From positions 1 through 64,000 of the forward strand of contig JAQYTJ010000048.1 of the NCBI GenBank assembly GCA_028724885.1: 64,000 nt of DNA, written 5' to 3'. Below, piece by piece: positions 8,225-16,551 of the stretch; the stretch's first letter is position 1; each line of letters opens with the position of its first letter. Made by a program: the position numbers and the translations under genes. The notes beneath the pieces were generated by a model, which was given only the letters and a program-made list of their open reading frames with translations, was not told where the DNA came from and made no database searches. This DNA is from Bacteroidales bacterium (GTDB lineage Bacteria > Bacteroidota > Bacteroidia > Bacteroidales > UBA932).

Positions 8225-9475
8225 ATGAACATAAGGAATATACTATCTTGCGTGCTAGCTCTTTCCTTGTCGCTGCTTAGCAGCGCCAAGGTACGTCCCG
8301 GAATAGAGGTGCTGGAAGAACGCGGATTCGAAGGACTCGTGGGCAGGAACGTTGGCCTAGTGACAAATCCCAGCGGAGTCGACAGTCAGCTGCGATCCAC
8401 CATCGACATTTTGTTTAATGCCCTTGGGGTGCATCTGAAAGTCCTTTTCGGTCCAGAACATGGTGTGCGCGGCGATGCCTATGCCGGTTCTTACATATCA
8501 GATTCCAAGGATTCTCAGACCGGACTTCCGGTGTATTCCATATACGGTCCGAATCGCAAGCCGTCGCCGGCAATGCTGGAGGGGCTTGATGTCGTGGTTT
8601 ACGACATTCAAGATGTCGGCAGCCGTTCCTACACGTTCATCAGCACGCTCGGGCTGGTGATGCGCGCCTGTGCTGAGCAAGGCATAGAAGTGATGGTCCT
8701 CGACAGGCCTAACCCATTGGGCGGAAATAAAGTAGAAGGATGTTTGGTAGAAGACGGCTTCCATTCTTTCGTCAGTGAGTTCAAGATTCCTTATATTTAC
8801 GGACTCACGGTTGGGGAGCTGGCGATAATGCTTAACGAAGAAGGCCTTAACTGCGGCGAGAAAGGAGATGAGACACCACTAAAATGCAAGCTCTCAGTGA
8901 TTCCAATGGCTGGGTGGCATAGGAATATGTTGTATTCAGATACAAAGCTGCCTTGGATCCTTCCGTCTCCGAATATTCCATATTCAGAATCGGCCATTGG
9001 CTATCCTTCGGCAGGCATATGCGGTGAATTCAATAATTATCTGAATATTGGCATAGGCTATACCCTTCCTTTCGGGGTTTTCGCCACCGAATGGATTGAT
9101 GCGGAGAAACTTAAATCAAGGTTGGACAGCTACGGGATTCCTGGCGTGGCTTTCCGTACAATTCATTTCAAGCCATTTTCGGGTAGTGATAAGGGCAAAC
9201 TCTTGCACGGAGTTCAGTACCATTATACGGATTTTGACGCAGCAGATTGTACCCTTACGCAGTTTTATGTCATGCAGGCAGTGAAAGAACTCTACCCAGG
9301 GCATAATCCTTTCAAGGATTCCAAAGGCCGCCTCGCTATGTTCGACAAGGTTTGTGGCACTGATTATGTTCGTACGCATTTCGGAAAACGTTTTAAAGTA
9401 GAAGACATGAAGGATTATTGGAATAAAGACACCGAATCTTTCAAGAAACGTTCACAAAAATATTATTTGTACTAA
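8225..9475 (+). CDS. namZ: NamZ, exo-beta-N-acetylmuramidase (DUF1343, GH171)
   Basis: 416 residues with an N-terminal signal peptide (about 1-21, ending L-L-S-S-A-K), so it acts in the periplasm or as an envelope protein. The rest is a DUF1343 domain: GLVTNPSGVD, LFGPEHGVRGDAYAG, VVYDIQDVGSRSYTF and LDRPNPLGG are its signature blocks. Characterised members remove MurNAc from the non-reducing end of peptidoglycan chains. Position downstream of the AmpG-like permease fits release followed by uptake. The AmgK- and MurU-like enzymes that could use the product are encoded about 31 kb away in the same window. A decayed gene follows. Confidence 0.88.
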   Translation: MNIRNILSCVLALSLSLLSSAKVRPGIEVLEERGFEGLVGRNVGLVTNPSGVDSQLRSTIDILFNALGVHLKVLFGPEHGVRGDAYAGSYISDSKDSQTGLPVYSIYGPNRKPSPAMLEGLDVVVYDIQDVGSRSYTFISTLGLVMRACAEQGIEVMVLDRPNPLGGNKVEGCLVEDGFHSFVSEFKIPYIYGLTVGELAIMLNEEGLNCGEKGDETPLKCKLSVIPMAGWHRNMLYSDTKLPWILPSPNIPYSESAIGYPSAGICGEFNNYLNIGIGYTLPFGVFATEWIDAEKLKSRLDSYGIPGVAFRTIHFKPFSGSDKGKLLHGVQYHYTDFDAADCTLTQFYVMQAVKELYPGHNPFKDSKGRLAMFDKVCGTDYVRTHFGKRFKVEDMKDYWNKDTESFKKRSQKYYLY

Positions 9476-9549
9476 TAATAACTGAGAGGATAGGTGAGGA
9501 CAGGAACGTGCATAGGATTCCTCCTAGATAAAGAGATTTTGCAAGATAC

Positions 9550-10276
9550 GATGCGCATTGCTCATTCTGGAGACACGAGCCACACTATTACTGTCACAGA
9601 GTTAATTATCTGCCGCCTCTTTACATAAGGGTAAGGTATTGGGGCATAGATTATTACTGCTATGATGGAATATATTACCGTCCATACAATGGCAACTACA
9701 TCGTGTGCAGGTCTCCGTTCGTAATCACTGTAGCAGCCGACATAATCGCAGACGCAGTTTTAGTCCCTATTCATATCGCTTACTATTATGATAGTTACAG
9801 GACTTTCAGTGCGATAAACATCAACAATCGGGTGATAGAGAAACAGAATAGGATAGTAGCCCATAATAATGCTACTATTGCCGCTCAGAACATGGCTTTC
9901 GCACTAAATTCGTCAAGAGCAGACAATGCACATTCTTTAGCTGACAGGCTCGGATTAGTTCAGAGCTAGGCCTATGCTAACCAGCCTTATTACTATCAGG
10001 ACGGCGTTTTCTACATCGAGAAATCGAACTGTAACTATGAGGTAACAGTCCCCCAGGCGGACACTCTCGTAAAAAGATCTTTCTGATGACTATGATACGA
10101 TTACTTCAGACAGAAATGAATTCTACAAAGTAGATGATACCGTTTACAGACTGACTTTGGTTGATGGTTCTACTTACCTTGACGTGCTTGGTCAGATGTA
10201 TGGCTCACTTGCCAGCAAGTACGATTATTATTCAGATGTCTCAGGCTCCGGAATAGAATACAGAGATTTGTATTAG
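9550..10276 (+). pseudogene. Decayed exported protein gene of the YxxDGxYYRP type (DUF6515-like)
   Basis: A frame from about 9550 encodes Y-Y-C-Y-D-G-I-Y-Y-R-P-Y-N-G, a hydrophobic stretch (FVITVAADIIADAVLVPI), a coiled-coil-like N/A/Q-rich part, and after a TAG at 9967-9969 a second PYYYQDGVFYIEK unit. A second stop closes that frame near 10083, and the rest (TITSDRNEFYKVDDTVYRLTL and on to EYRDLY) continues in another frame up to the stop at 10276. One nonsense mutation plus at least one frameshift show that the gene is dead. The paired D-G-x-(Y/F)-Y motifs resemble DUF6515-like secreted proteins of Bacteroidetes; that assignment is tentative. No intact start was found. Confidence 0.7.
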
Positions 10277-10280
10277 GAAA

Positions 10281-10329
10281 TAGATCCTGAACGAATCACC
10301 ACGTCATCCTGAACTTGATTCAGGATCTA
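10281..10329. repeat. Dispersed palindromic repeat, supplies the pdxB stop codon
   Basis: Outer arms TAGATCCTGA (10281-10290) and TCAGGATCTA (10320-10329) are perfect complements. The right half also forms the inner hairpin CCTGAACTTGATTCAGG (10309-10325). The last three bases, CTA, are the complement of the TAG that ends pdxB. Confidence 0.7.
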
Positions 10330-11376
10330 ATATTCAACATAAAACTCTCTGCGGTATTTGTAATTCGAGCGCAGCTCCACGAACTTTCCAGGATCGAGCC
10401 GGAATATGAAATCGTCTGTGAAAATCGGATAATTATATTGTATAACGGCTGCGATTTCTCCTTGGGTCTTACCCCTGAGATCCAGCTTTATCGACTCTAG
10501 TTCTTGGATTTCTGTTTTTGGGAAGAATCCATAAAGCTGGTCGTACTCGAAGAACCTAGCTAAAGCCCTGACGCAGATGGCAGTTCCATTCTGCTTTCCC
10601 TGATAAGAGTAACCAGCGATATGTGCAGTTGCTATGTCTACCATGTCTACAAGCTCCTTGTCGACGTTTGGCTCGTGGCCCCAAGTGTCAATGATCACAG
10701 GTCCGAGCCTAGGAATAGCCTTTTTCAAAGCCTCCTCGTCAACTAGGTCTCCGTTGGAAGTATTTATGAACATTGCGCCATCTTTCATCTTATTGAAGAA
10801 GTCTTTATTAGCCATCTTCCTAGTCTCGTTATCAACCATAGGATGGATAGTGACGATGTCTGAGTTTTTGAGCAGATAATCTGACGAGCAGAAATCTCTG
10901 CTATCCGTCACTGAGGCTAGAGGAGGATCGCAGATAAGCACCTTGAAGCCAAGATACCTGGCCATTTCAGCAACCAACGAACCAACATGGCCGTAGCCTA
11001 TGATGCCTATCGTGTCTCCGTCTAGGTTAATCGTCTGCCTGGAAGCCACTCCGTAGAGGGCAGAGAACACATAATTCATCACGCCCCCAGCATTACAGCC
11101 TGCCGCATTCTTAACGCCTATGCCATGCTCGCTGCAGTAATCCAGGTCTATATGGCTTGTGATGATGGTGTCTGTAGCTATGAATTTCACAGACGAGCCT
11201 TCCAGCAGGCTGGCATCGCACTGAGTCCTAGATCGGATTATCATCCCATCAGCATCTTTTACTACTTCGCGTGTGATTTTGTCGCTGGGGACATATTCCA
11301 CATCGGCAAATGGCTCGAAGACACCTTCCACGAAAGGCACTTCATTGTCTATGATTATTCTTTCCCGGCTTCCCAT
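10327..11376 (-). CDS. pdxB: 4-phosphoerythronate dehydrogenase PdxB
   Basis: 349 residues of the D-2-hydroxyacid dehydrogenase superfamily, oxidising 4-phospho-D-erythronate in the DXP-dependent pyridoxal phosphate pathway. The NAD-binding motif GIIGYGHVGSLVAEMA lies near 124-139. The conserved N-A-A-G-C-N-A-G-G-V segment near 90 and the late T-A-H-I-A-G-Y-S-Y-Q-G-K with the catalytic His are characteristic of PdxB. The C-terminal extension (about 260-349) matches the PdxB dimerisation region. The ATG follows the stop of the DciA-like gene directly (TAGATG), indicating translational coupling in the recF-dciA-pdxB operon. The stop codon is provided by an intergenic palindromic repeat. Confidence 0.88.
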   Translation of the reverse strand: MGSRERIIIDNEVPFVEGVFEPFADVEYVPSDKITREVVKDADGMIIRSRTQCDASLLEGSSVKFIATDTIITSHIDLDYCSEHGIGVKNAAGCNAGGVMNYVFSALYGVASRQTINLDGDTIGIIGYGHVGSLVAEMARYLGFKVLICDPPLASVTDSRDFCSSDYLLKNSDIVTIHPMVDNETRKMANKDFFNKMKDGAMFINTSNGDLVDEEALKKAIPRLGPVIIDTWGHEPNVDKELVDMVDIATAHIAGYSYQGKQNGTAICVRALARFFEYDQLYGFFPKTEIQELESIKLDLRGKTQGEIAAVIQYNYPIFTDDFIFRLDPGKFVELRSNYKYRREFYVEY

Positions 11377-11721
11377 CTATCTTAGTATTATTTTATTGAC
11401 GTATCCGACTGCAGAGCAGTCTTTTATGAATAGAGGATCCTTTTCCAGCAAGTCATTCATTGCTTTGATCAAGCTGTCTTTTTGAAATCCCAGCTGGGAT
11501 CGAACCATGGATGAGGATACCGTTACATACAACGTACCTCCATTGAAAAATTTGTTTAGCGTGAAGCTTTCTGCGCCTGAAACCTTATCCCAGGCATCGA
11601 AAATTTTCTGAGTATTCAGCCCGGCAGCAAGGTTAAAATGCTTGACGAAGGCTTTCATAAGGTCATGCATTCCGATAGCGTCCCGGTGCGCTAGCCGGGG
11701 AGTGAATTTTTCGTCGTCCAT
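11377..11721 (-). CDS. DUF721/DciA-like protein
   Basis: A 114-residue small basic protein with the DUF721 core: K-I-F-D-A-W-D-K-V, then T-L-Y-V-T-V-S-S-S-M-V-R-S-Q-L. DciA proteins help load the replicative helicase; short Bacteroidetes DUF721 proteins beside recF are commonly assigned to this family, but helicase loading by this one is inferred. It lies one base downstream of recF and abuts pdxB, within a single operon. Confidence 0.78.
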   Translation of the reverse strand: MDDEKFTPRLAHRDAIGMHDLMKAFVKHFNLAAGLNTQKIFDAWDKVSGAESFTLNKFFNGGTLYVTVSSSMVRSQLGFQKDSLIKAMNDLLEKDPLFIKDCSAVGYVNKIILR

Positions 11722-11722
11722 G

Positions 11723-12820
11723 CTAAATTTCTTTGAATTCTCCGTTTACGCATTCTAAATATTTCCTGTCCTCGGTCATCCTGTCTACGATGCCCTGCAT
11801 CCTCACTTTATTACTGTCAGTTATGAAGATTTGGCCGAACTCATTCCCTGCGACCATCCCGAGGAGGTTCGAGATTCTGTTCATGTCTAATTTGTCGAAG
11901 ACATCGTCAAGGAGCAGAATGGGCGGATAGCCGTAATCGTTCTTCATTATCTCATACTGGGCGAATTTCAATGAAACCAAAAAAGATTTCTGCTGGCCCT
12001 GAGAGCCGCAGCGACGGATTGAGTATCCATCCATCTCGAAGACCAAATCGTCTCTATGGATGCCTGCAGTAGTGAATTTAGAGTATTTGTCTTTCTCTCT
12101 GCACGATTTCAGGATGTCCGAGAGCCTACCGTTTTCTAGGTCGGACTTGTATGCGATGGAAACTGTCTCCGCTTTGCCAGAAAGTGATGCATAATATTCA
12201 GTGACGACAGGCAGCAAGTCTTTAACGAAGGCTTTCCTTGCAGCGAAGATTAATTCGGCATATTCATTCATTTTGGCATCAAACACATCTAGGAGTGCCT
12301 CATCGCAGCTCTGGTCTTTCAGCATCTTGTTCCGCTGGAAGAGCAGGCGGTTGTACTGCTGCATCGCTGAAAGATATTCGGAATCCATTTGGGAAAGCAC
12401 GGCGTTCATGAAACGGCGCCTGTCTTCTCCGCTCTCGCTCACTAGAGAAATGTCGGAAGGGGAGACCATAACGATAGGGAACTGCCCTATGTGGGAGGAT
12501 AATTTTGAATATACTTTATCGTCTTTCCGCACTTTTTTACCTTCTCTCTCTCTGACTTGGATTGAGATGCGGGTATCTGGACCCGACGGCATTGAATATG
12601 TTCCTGAAAGAGCAAAGGAAGAACACCCGTGCCGAAAATTGAATTTGTCGGATTGGGAAAAAGCACTTTTAGTCATGCTCAGGTACCATATTGCATCCAT
12701 CAGGTTCGTTTTTCCCTCGCCGTTGCTGCCGGAGACGCAGTTGATGTTAGGCGAGAAAGTCAGTTCCTGGAACGTGATATTCCTGAAATCTTGTATTACT
12801 GTTTTCTTTAGGATAGCCAT
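11723..12820 (-). CDS. recF: DNA replication and repair protein RecF
   Basis: 365 residues, an SMC-like ABC ATPase that loads RecA at single-strand gaps with RecO and RecR. It shows the Walker A motif GSNGEGKTNLMDA near 34-46, the signature-type RRCGSQGQQKSFLVSLK, and the Walker B LLLDDVFDKLD. The N-terminal MAILKKTVIQDFRNI is standard for RecF. The start is set at 12820; the frame remains open to 13021, but that extension crosses the promoter at 12841-12848 and has no RecF similarity. It is the first gene of the recF-dciA-pdxB operon. Confidence 0.92.
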   Translation of the reverse strand: MAILKKTVIQDFRNITFQELTFSPNINCVSGSNGEGKTNLMDAIWYLSMTKSAFSQSDKFNFRHGCSSFALSGTYSMPSGPDTRISIQVREREGKKVRKDDKVYSKLSSHIGQFPIVMVSPSDISLVSESGEDRRRFMNAVLSQMDSEYLSAMQQYNRLLFQRNKMLKDQSCDEALLDVFDAKMNEYAELIFAARKAFVKDLLPVVTEYYASLSGKAETVSIAYKSDLENGRLSDILKSCREKDKYSKFTTAGIHRDDLVFEMDGYSIRRCGSQGQQKSFLVSLKFAQYEIMKNDYGYPPILLLDDVFDKLDMNRISNLLGMVAGNEFGQIFITDSNKVRMQGIVDRMTEDRKYLECVNGEFKEI

Positions 12821-12840
12821 GTTTTTCTTGCAAAGCATTA

Positions 12841-12848
12841 CAAAGATA
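12841..12848 (-). promoter_or_regulatory. -7 promoter box for recF
   Basis: The minus strand reads TATCTTTG, identical to the box upstream of the HU-like gene, 20 bp before the recF ATG. Confidence 0.6.
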
Positions 12849-12881
12849 GCCAAAATCCTGATTGAAATATATTTCGTGGAA

Positions 12882-12912
12882 TTGCATGATTGAACAAATT
12901 TTAATAATTTTG
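12882..12912 (+). promoter_or_regulatory. Promoter (-33 TTG, 20-bp spacer, -7 TAATTTTG) for the TPR gene
   Basis: TTG at 12882-12884 and TAATTTTG at 12905-12912 have the spacing usual for Bacteroidetes sigma-ABfr promoters. Predicted start is near 12919, giving a leader of about 70 nt before the ATG at 12990. It is divergent from the recF promoter. Confidence 0.6.
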
Positions 12913-12989
12913 CAATCCTATTGCGGCAGCTGCTCCTGAAATCAAGGGAAGTTGCTGATACAGAAACGAAAATATAATAATTCATTAAT

Positions 12990-13688
12990 ATGGCAAAGTC
13001 AAAAGTAGACGAGAAGGACAAAGAGCAGATTCGTCAGGAAAAGGTGGAAGAAACCGTATCTAAGACTGACGAGTTCTTCCGTAAGAACAAAAAAACAATT
13101 TATGGCGCTTTCCTCGCAATCCTGGTGATAGGAGTAGCTGTGGTTGCCTATTACAAATTCATTTATCAGCCGAAGAGCGACGAGGCTATCGCTCAGATGT
13201 ATCCTGCAGAGGCCAATTTTCGTAACGGAGAGTATGAGCTTGCGCTAAATGGGGATGGCAACGTGCTCGGCTTTGCTCAGATAATCGACGATTTCGGGGC
13301 TAAAGGTGGGATGGATGTCTACTTCTATGCCGGCGTTTGCGAACTTCAACTTGGTAAATACCAAGAAGCAATTGACTACCTGAAAAAATACAAAGGCAAG
13401 GATGAGATTCTTGCTGCTCGCTCTCTCGCCTGCATTGGCGACGCATACGTCGGCTTGGAGAAGTACAAAGAGGGTCTGAATTATTACGATCAGGCAGCCT
13501 CTAAGATAGATAATATGTTCGCTGCGGCTTACCTTCTCAAGGCTGGCATCGTATGCGAGGAGATGGGAGACAATGCTAAAGCTCTCACATATTATAAGAG
13601 GATAAAAGACAAGTATCCTCAGTCTATCGAGGGTTATGATATTGATAAGTACATTTCTAGGATTGAAAGCCAGCAAGAGACCAAATAG
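12990..13688 (+). CDS. Membrane-anchored tetratricopeptide repeat protein
   Basis: 232 residues. A charged cytosolic N-terminus (about 1-38) precedes one transmembrane helix (about 39-62, IYGAFLAILVIGVAVVAYYKFIY), and TPR-like repeats follow (about 95-215: FYAGVCELQLGKYQEAIDYLKKY, ACIGDAYVGLEKYKEGLNYYDQA, LKAGIVCEEMGDNAKALTYY). The arrangement resembles YfgM-type envelope chaperone partners, with the TPR part facing the periplasm. The partner is unknown. It is followed two bases later by yebC, in one transcript ending at the terminator at 14468-14493. Confidence 0.75.
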   Translation: MAKSKVDEKDKEQIRQEKVEETVSKTDEFFRKNKKTIYGAFLAILVIGVAVVAYYKFIYQPKSDEAIAQMYPAEANFRNGEYELALNGDGNVLGFAQIIDDFGAKGGMDVYFYAGVCELQLGKYQEAIDYLKKYKGKDEILAARSLACIGDAYVGLEKYKEGLNYYDQAASKIDNMFAAAYLLKAGIVCEEMGDNAKALTYYKRIKDKYPQSIEGYDIDKYISRIESQQETK

Positions 13689-13690
13689 TT

Positions 13691-14446
13691 ATGGGAAGAG
13701 CATTTGAATTCAGGAAAGAAAGGAAGTTCAAGAGGTGGGGCCACATGGCGAAGACCTTTACCAAGATAGGTAAAGAAATCACAATCGCCGTTAAGCAGGG
13801 CGGCCCGGATGTGGTCGGTAATCCAAGGCTTCGTGCCTTAGTGGCAGAGGCAAGATCCGAGAATATGCCTAAGGATAATGTCGAGAGGGCTATCAAAAAG
13901 GCTCTTGATAAGGATCAGGGCGATTTCAAGGAACTGGTGTACGAAGGCTATGGCCCTTTTGGCATCGCTTACCTGGTAGAGGCTGCGACCGACAACAATC
14001 AGAGGACGGTTGCTAATGTGCGCAGCTATTTCACTAAATGCGGCGGCACTCTTGGAACCAGCGGAAGCGTGAGTTTCATGTTCGATCATAAATGCGTGTT
14101 CCGCATCAAAGAGAAAGACGGGATGGACATTGAGGAATTCCAGCTGTCTCTCTGTGATTACGATGATGATCCAGAGGTTTTCGAAGAGGAGAATGAGGAT
14201 CAGGACGGGAACGTTACGAAAGAAATCGTGATTTACGGGGCATACGAGTCTTACGGAGCTATCCAGAAGTTCATCGAGGACAACGATTATGAACTGATTT
14301 CCGGTGGTTTCGAGCGCATTCCTAATGTCGAGCTTAAAGAAGTGACTCCAGAGCAGCGGGAGACTCTGGATAAATTAACGGGCATGCTGGAGGATGACGA
14401 CGATGTCACCAACGTATACAGCACCGTAAAACCAGCTGAAGAATAA
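13691..14446 (+). CDS. yebC: YebC/PmpR (TACO1) family protein
   Basis: 251 residues. The start MGRAFEFRKERKFKRWGHMAKTF and the later MPKDNVERAIKKA, GYGPFGIAYLVEAATDN and GGTLGTSGSVSFMF blocks are the family signature along the full length. Members act as ribosome-associated translation factors at difficult stretches such as polyproline and were earlier described as DNA-binding regulators. It lies two bases after the TPR gene and ends 21 bp before a strong terminator. Confidence 0.92.
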   Translation: MGRAFEFRKERKFKRWGHMAKTFTKIGKEITIAVKQGGPDVVGNPRLRALVAEARSENMPKDNVERAIKKALDKDQGDFKELVYEGYGPFGIAYLVEAATDNNQRTVANVRSYFTKCGGTLGTSGSVSFMFDHKCVFRIKEKDGMDIEEFQLSLCDYDDDPEVFEEENEDQDGNVTKEIVIYGAYESYGAIQKFIEDNDYELISGGFERIPNVELKEVTPEQRETLDKLTGMLEDDDDVTNVYSTVKPAEE

Positions 14447-14467
14447 AAGAATTAAATGAATATATCG

Positions 14468-14493
14468 CCGGTCCTTTCGGGCCGGTTTTTTTT
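14468..14493 (+). terminator. Rho-independent terminator after yebC
   Basis: CCGGTCC (14468-14474) pairs with GGGCCGG (14479-14485) around the TTTC loop, with one G-T pair, followed by eight T residues. It sits between the convergent yebC and trmH-like genes. Confidence 0.8.
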
Positions 14494-14520
14494 GTTTGTG
14501 GCAGATCTCTGGCTGGGCGC

Positions 14521-15060
14521 TTATATGCGGTTCAGCGTGAAGTGCCAAAGGGTTACTCCGGCTGCGACGGAGATGTTGAGGGAATGTTTAGTGCCGAACT
14601 GGGGGATTTCGAGAGTGAGGTCAGAGGCATCCACGACATCCTGGGACACGCCCTCTACCTCGTTGCCGAAGATGAGGACGTATTTGTTGCCATCCTTGAA
14701 ATTCGGGACGAACTCGTTAAGTGGCATAGAGTTAACGGTCTGTTCGATGCTGATTAATGTATAGCCTTGCCGGTGAAGTTCTGCGACTATGTCCAGCGTG
14801 CTGTCTGAATATTCCCACGGTACGCTGTCTTCCGCTCCAAGCGCTGATTTATGTATTTCGGCAGATGGGGGAGTCTGGCATATTCCGCAAAGATAGATTT
14901 TGTCTACCTTGAATGCATCGCAGGTACGGAATACCGAGCCTATATTATGGGCGCTGCGGATATTGTCTAGCACTAAGATGATGCCAGAGTCGGGGAGCAT
15001 TGGATATTCAGAAGGCTCTATCCGGCTCAGTTCTATATTCAGTAGTTTCCTATCTTTCAC
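14521..15060 (-). CDS. SpoU/TrmH-family RNA 2'-O-methyltransferase
   Basis: 179 residues of the SPOUT superfamily. The three family motifs are present: [18 protein letters not shown] (motif 1, near 33-50), IFGNEVEGV (motif 2, about 129-137) and [12 protein letters not shown] (motif 3, about 157-168). These form the knotted SAM-binding site. There is no N-terminal RNA-binding extension, so it is the compact TrmH/TrmL-like form; the target nucleotide cannot be told. It is transcribed divergently from glyA with mirrored -7 boxes. Confidence 0.88.
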   Translation of the reverse strand: MKDRKLLNIELSRIEPSEYPMLPDSGIILVLDNIRSAHNIGSVFRTCDAFKVDKIYLCGICQTPPSAEIHKSALGAEDSVPWEYSDSTLDIVAELHRQGYTLISIEQTVNSMPLNEFVPNFKDGNKYVLIFGNEVEGVSQDVVDASDLTLEIPQFGTKHSLNISVAAGVTLWHFTLNRI

Positions 15061-15083
15061 AACTTCTCATTTTTTTCTGTTAA

Positions 15084-15091
15084 CAAATATA
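15084..15091 (-). promoter_or_regulatory. -7 box for the SpoU-family gene
   Basis: The minus strand reads TATATTTG, 24 bp before the ATG at 15060. An identical box faces the other way at 15113-15120. Confidence 0.55.
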
Positions 15092-15112
15092 GCGAAAATG
15101 GTTTTTATGCTC

Positions 15113-15120
15113 TATATTTG
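15113..15120 (+). promoter_or_regulatory. -7 box for glyA
   Basis: TATATTTG, 29 bp before the glyA ATG. No clear TTG lies 19-20 bp upstream, where the divergent box sits instead. Confidence 0.55.
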
Positions 15121-15148
15121 TAACACGACTAAAACTATAAATTTAATA

Positions 15149-16477
15149 ATGAAACAGGATGTACAGATCTTCGATCTGATTCGCAGTGAAAGGGACAGGC
15201 AGTCTTCAGGACTTGAGCTGATTGCCTCCGAAAATTATGTAAGTGATTATGTTCTAGAAGCCATGGGCTCTATCTGCACTAACAAATATGCAGAAGGCTA
15301 TCCTGGCAAAAGGTACTATGGCGGCTGCCAGGTGATCGATAAGATCGAACAGCTGGCCATTGACCGTCTCTGCAAGCTTTATGACGCTGAATATGCCAAC
15401 GTCCAGCCACATTCGGGGGCTCAGGCTAATCTTGCAGTCGAGATGGCTGTGATGAAACCAGGTGACACTTTCATGGGGCTAGACCTTTCTCAGGGAGGCC
15501 ACCTCACTCACGGCTCACCAGTGAACGCTTCCGGCATTCTTTACCATGCCGTACCTTACGGCCTTGATGAGAAGACTGGCATGATAGACTACGATAAGAT
15601 GGAGCAGATCGCTCTTGAGTGTAAGCCTAAGCTCATCATCGGCGGTGCTTCTGCATATTCAAGGGAGTGGGATTATGAAAGGATGAGGAAAATTGCCGAT
15701 GAGGTAGGTGCCATACTGTTGATTGACATGGCTCACACGGCAGGGCTCATCGCAGCCGGTCTCCTGAAGAACCCTGTAAAATATGCTCACATAGTTACTT
15801 CTACCACGCACAAAACTCTTCGCGGCCCTCGCGGAGGCATCATATTGATGGGCAAAGATTTCAATAATCCGTGGGGCTTGAAGACTCCGAAGGGAGAAGT
15901 CAAGAAGATGAGCGCCATCATTAATTCCAGCGTGTTCCCGGGAGTCCAGGGCGGTCCTCTAGAACACGTAATCGCTGCTAAGGCAGTGGCTTTCTACGAA
16001 GCTGCGCAGCCGGAGTTCGTCGAGTACCAGAAACAGGTCGTTGCGAATGCCAAGGTGCTAGCTGCCGAATTCATGGCGAGAGGCTATAAGATAGTTTCCA
16101 ATGGCACCGATAACCATCTAATCCTAATAGATCTCAGAACTAAGTTTCCGGAAGTGACCGGAAGAATGGCCGAGAAAGAGCTGGAGAAGGCTGCCATAAC
16201 AGTAAATAAGAATATGGTGCCTTTCGACACACGCTCTCCTTTCAAGACTTCCGGGCTCAGGATAGGAACGCCAGCCATCACGTCCAGAGGCTTCGTGGAG
16301 AAAGACATGAAAGTCATAGCAGACCTGATCGACACGGTGCTGACTGCCGTTTCCAATCATGCGGCTCTCGTGAACAATGAGACTACCGAGGGTGCTGAGG
16401 AGTACAATAATGTGCTGGATACTGTCACACAGAGGGTTCACAACATGACTAACGGACGACCTCTTAATAAATATTAG
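15149..16477 (+). CDS. glyA: Serine hydroxymethyltransferase
   Basis: 442 residues, a PLP enzyme interconverting serine and glycine with tetrahydrofolate and the main source of one-carbon units. The PLP lysine lies in [36 protein letters not shown] and [16 protein letters not shown] at the N-terminus, and [14 protein letters not shown], are canonical. The start is the ATG at 15149 ([11 protein letters not shown]); the frame is open further upstream but crosses the promoter at 15113-15120. Length is slightly above the usual 415-430 through a C-terminal extension. It ends with a terminator at 16505-16535. Confidence 0.95.
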   Translation: MKQDVQIFDLIRSERDRQSSGLELIASENYVSDYVLEAMGSICTNKYAEGYPGKRYYGGCQVIDKIEQLAIDRLCKLYDAEYANVQPHSGAQANLAVEMAVMKPGDTFMGLDLSQGGHLTHGSPVNASGILYHAVPYGLDEKTGMIDYDKMEQIALECKPKLIIGGASAYSREWDYERMRKIADEVGAILLIDMAHTAGLIAAGLLKNPVKYAHIVTSTTHKTLRGPRGGIILMGKDFNNPWGLKTPKGEVKKMSAIINSSVFPGVQGGPLEHVIAAKAVAFYEAAQPEFVEYQKQVVANAKVLAAEFMARGYKIVSNGTDNHLILIDLRTKFPEVTGRMAEKELEKAAITVNKNMVPFDTRSPFKTSGLRIGTPAITSRGFVEKDMKVIADLIDTVLTAVSNHAALVNNETTEGAEEYNNVLDTVTQRVHNMTNGRPLNKY

Positions 16478-16504
16478 AGATTAAGTTTTTTTTACGATAT
16501 TTGG

Positions 16505-16535
16505 AACAGGGCATGACCACATACCCTGTTTCTTT
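16505..16535 (+). terminator. Rho-independent terminator after glyA
   Basis: AACAGGG (16505-16511) pairs with CCCTGTT (16524-16530), followed by TCTTTTT. It leaves only about 16 bp before the next ATG at 16552. Confidence 0.7.
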
Positions 16536-16551
16536 TTAAATACCTAGTTTT

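Noticed and set aside
9703..9969. 88-codon frame as an independent gene
   Set aside because: Matching sequence continues in frame both upstream and past the stop, so it is a piece of a larger broken gene.
12201..12893. Plus-strand open frame (230 codons) opposite recF
   Set aside because: Fully antisense to a certain recF and runs through the recF promoter; Ser/Arg-rich shadow.
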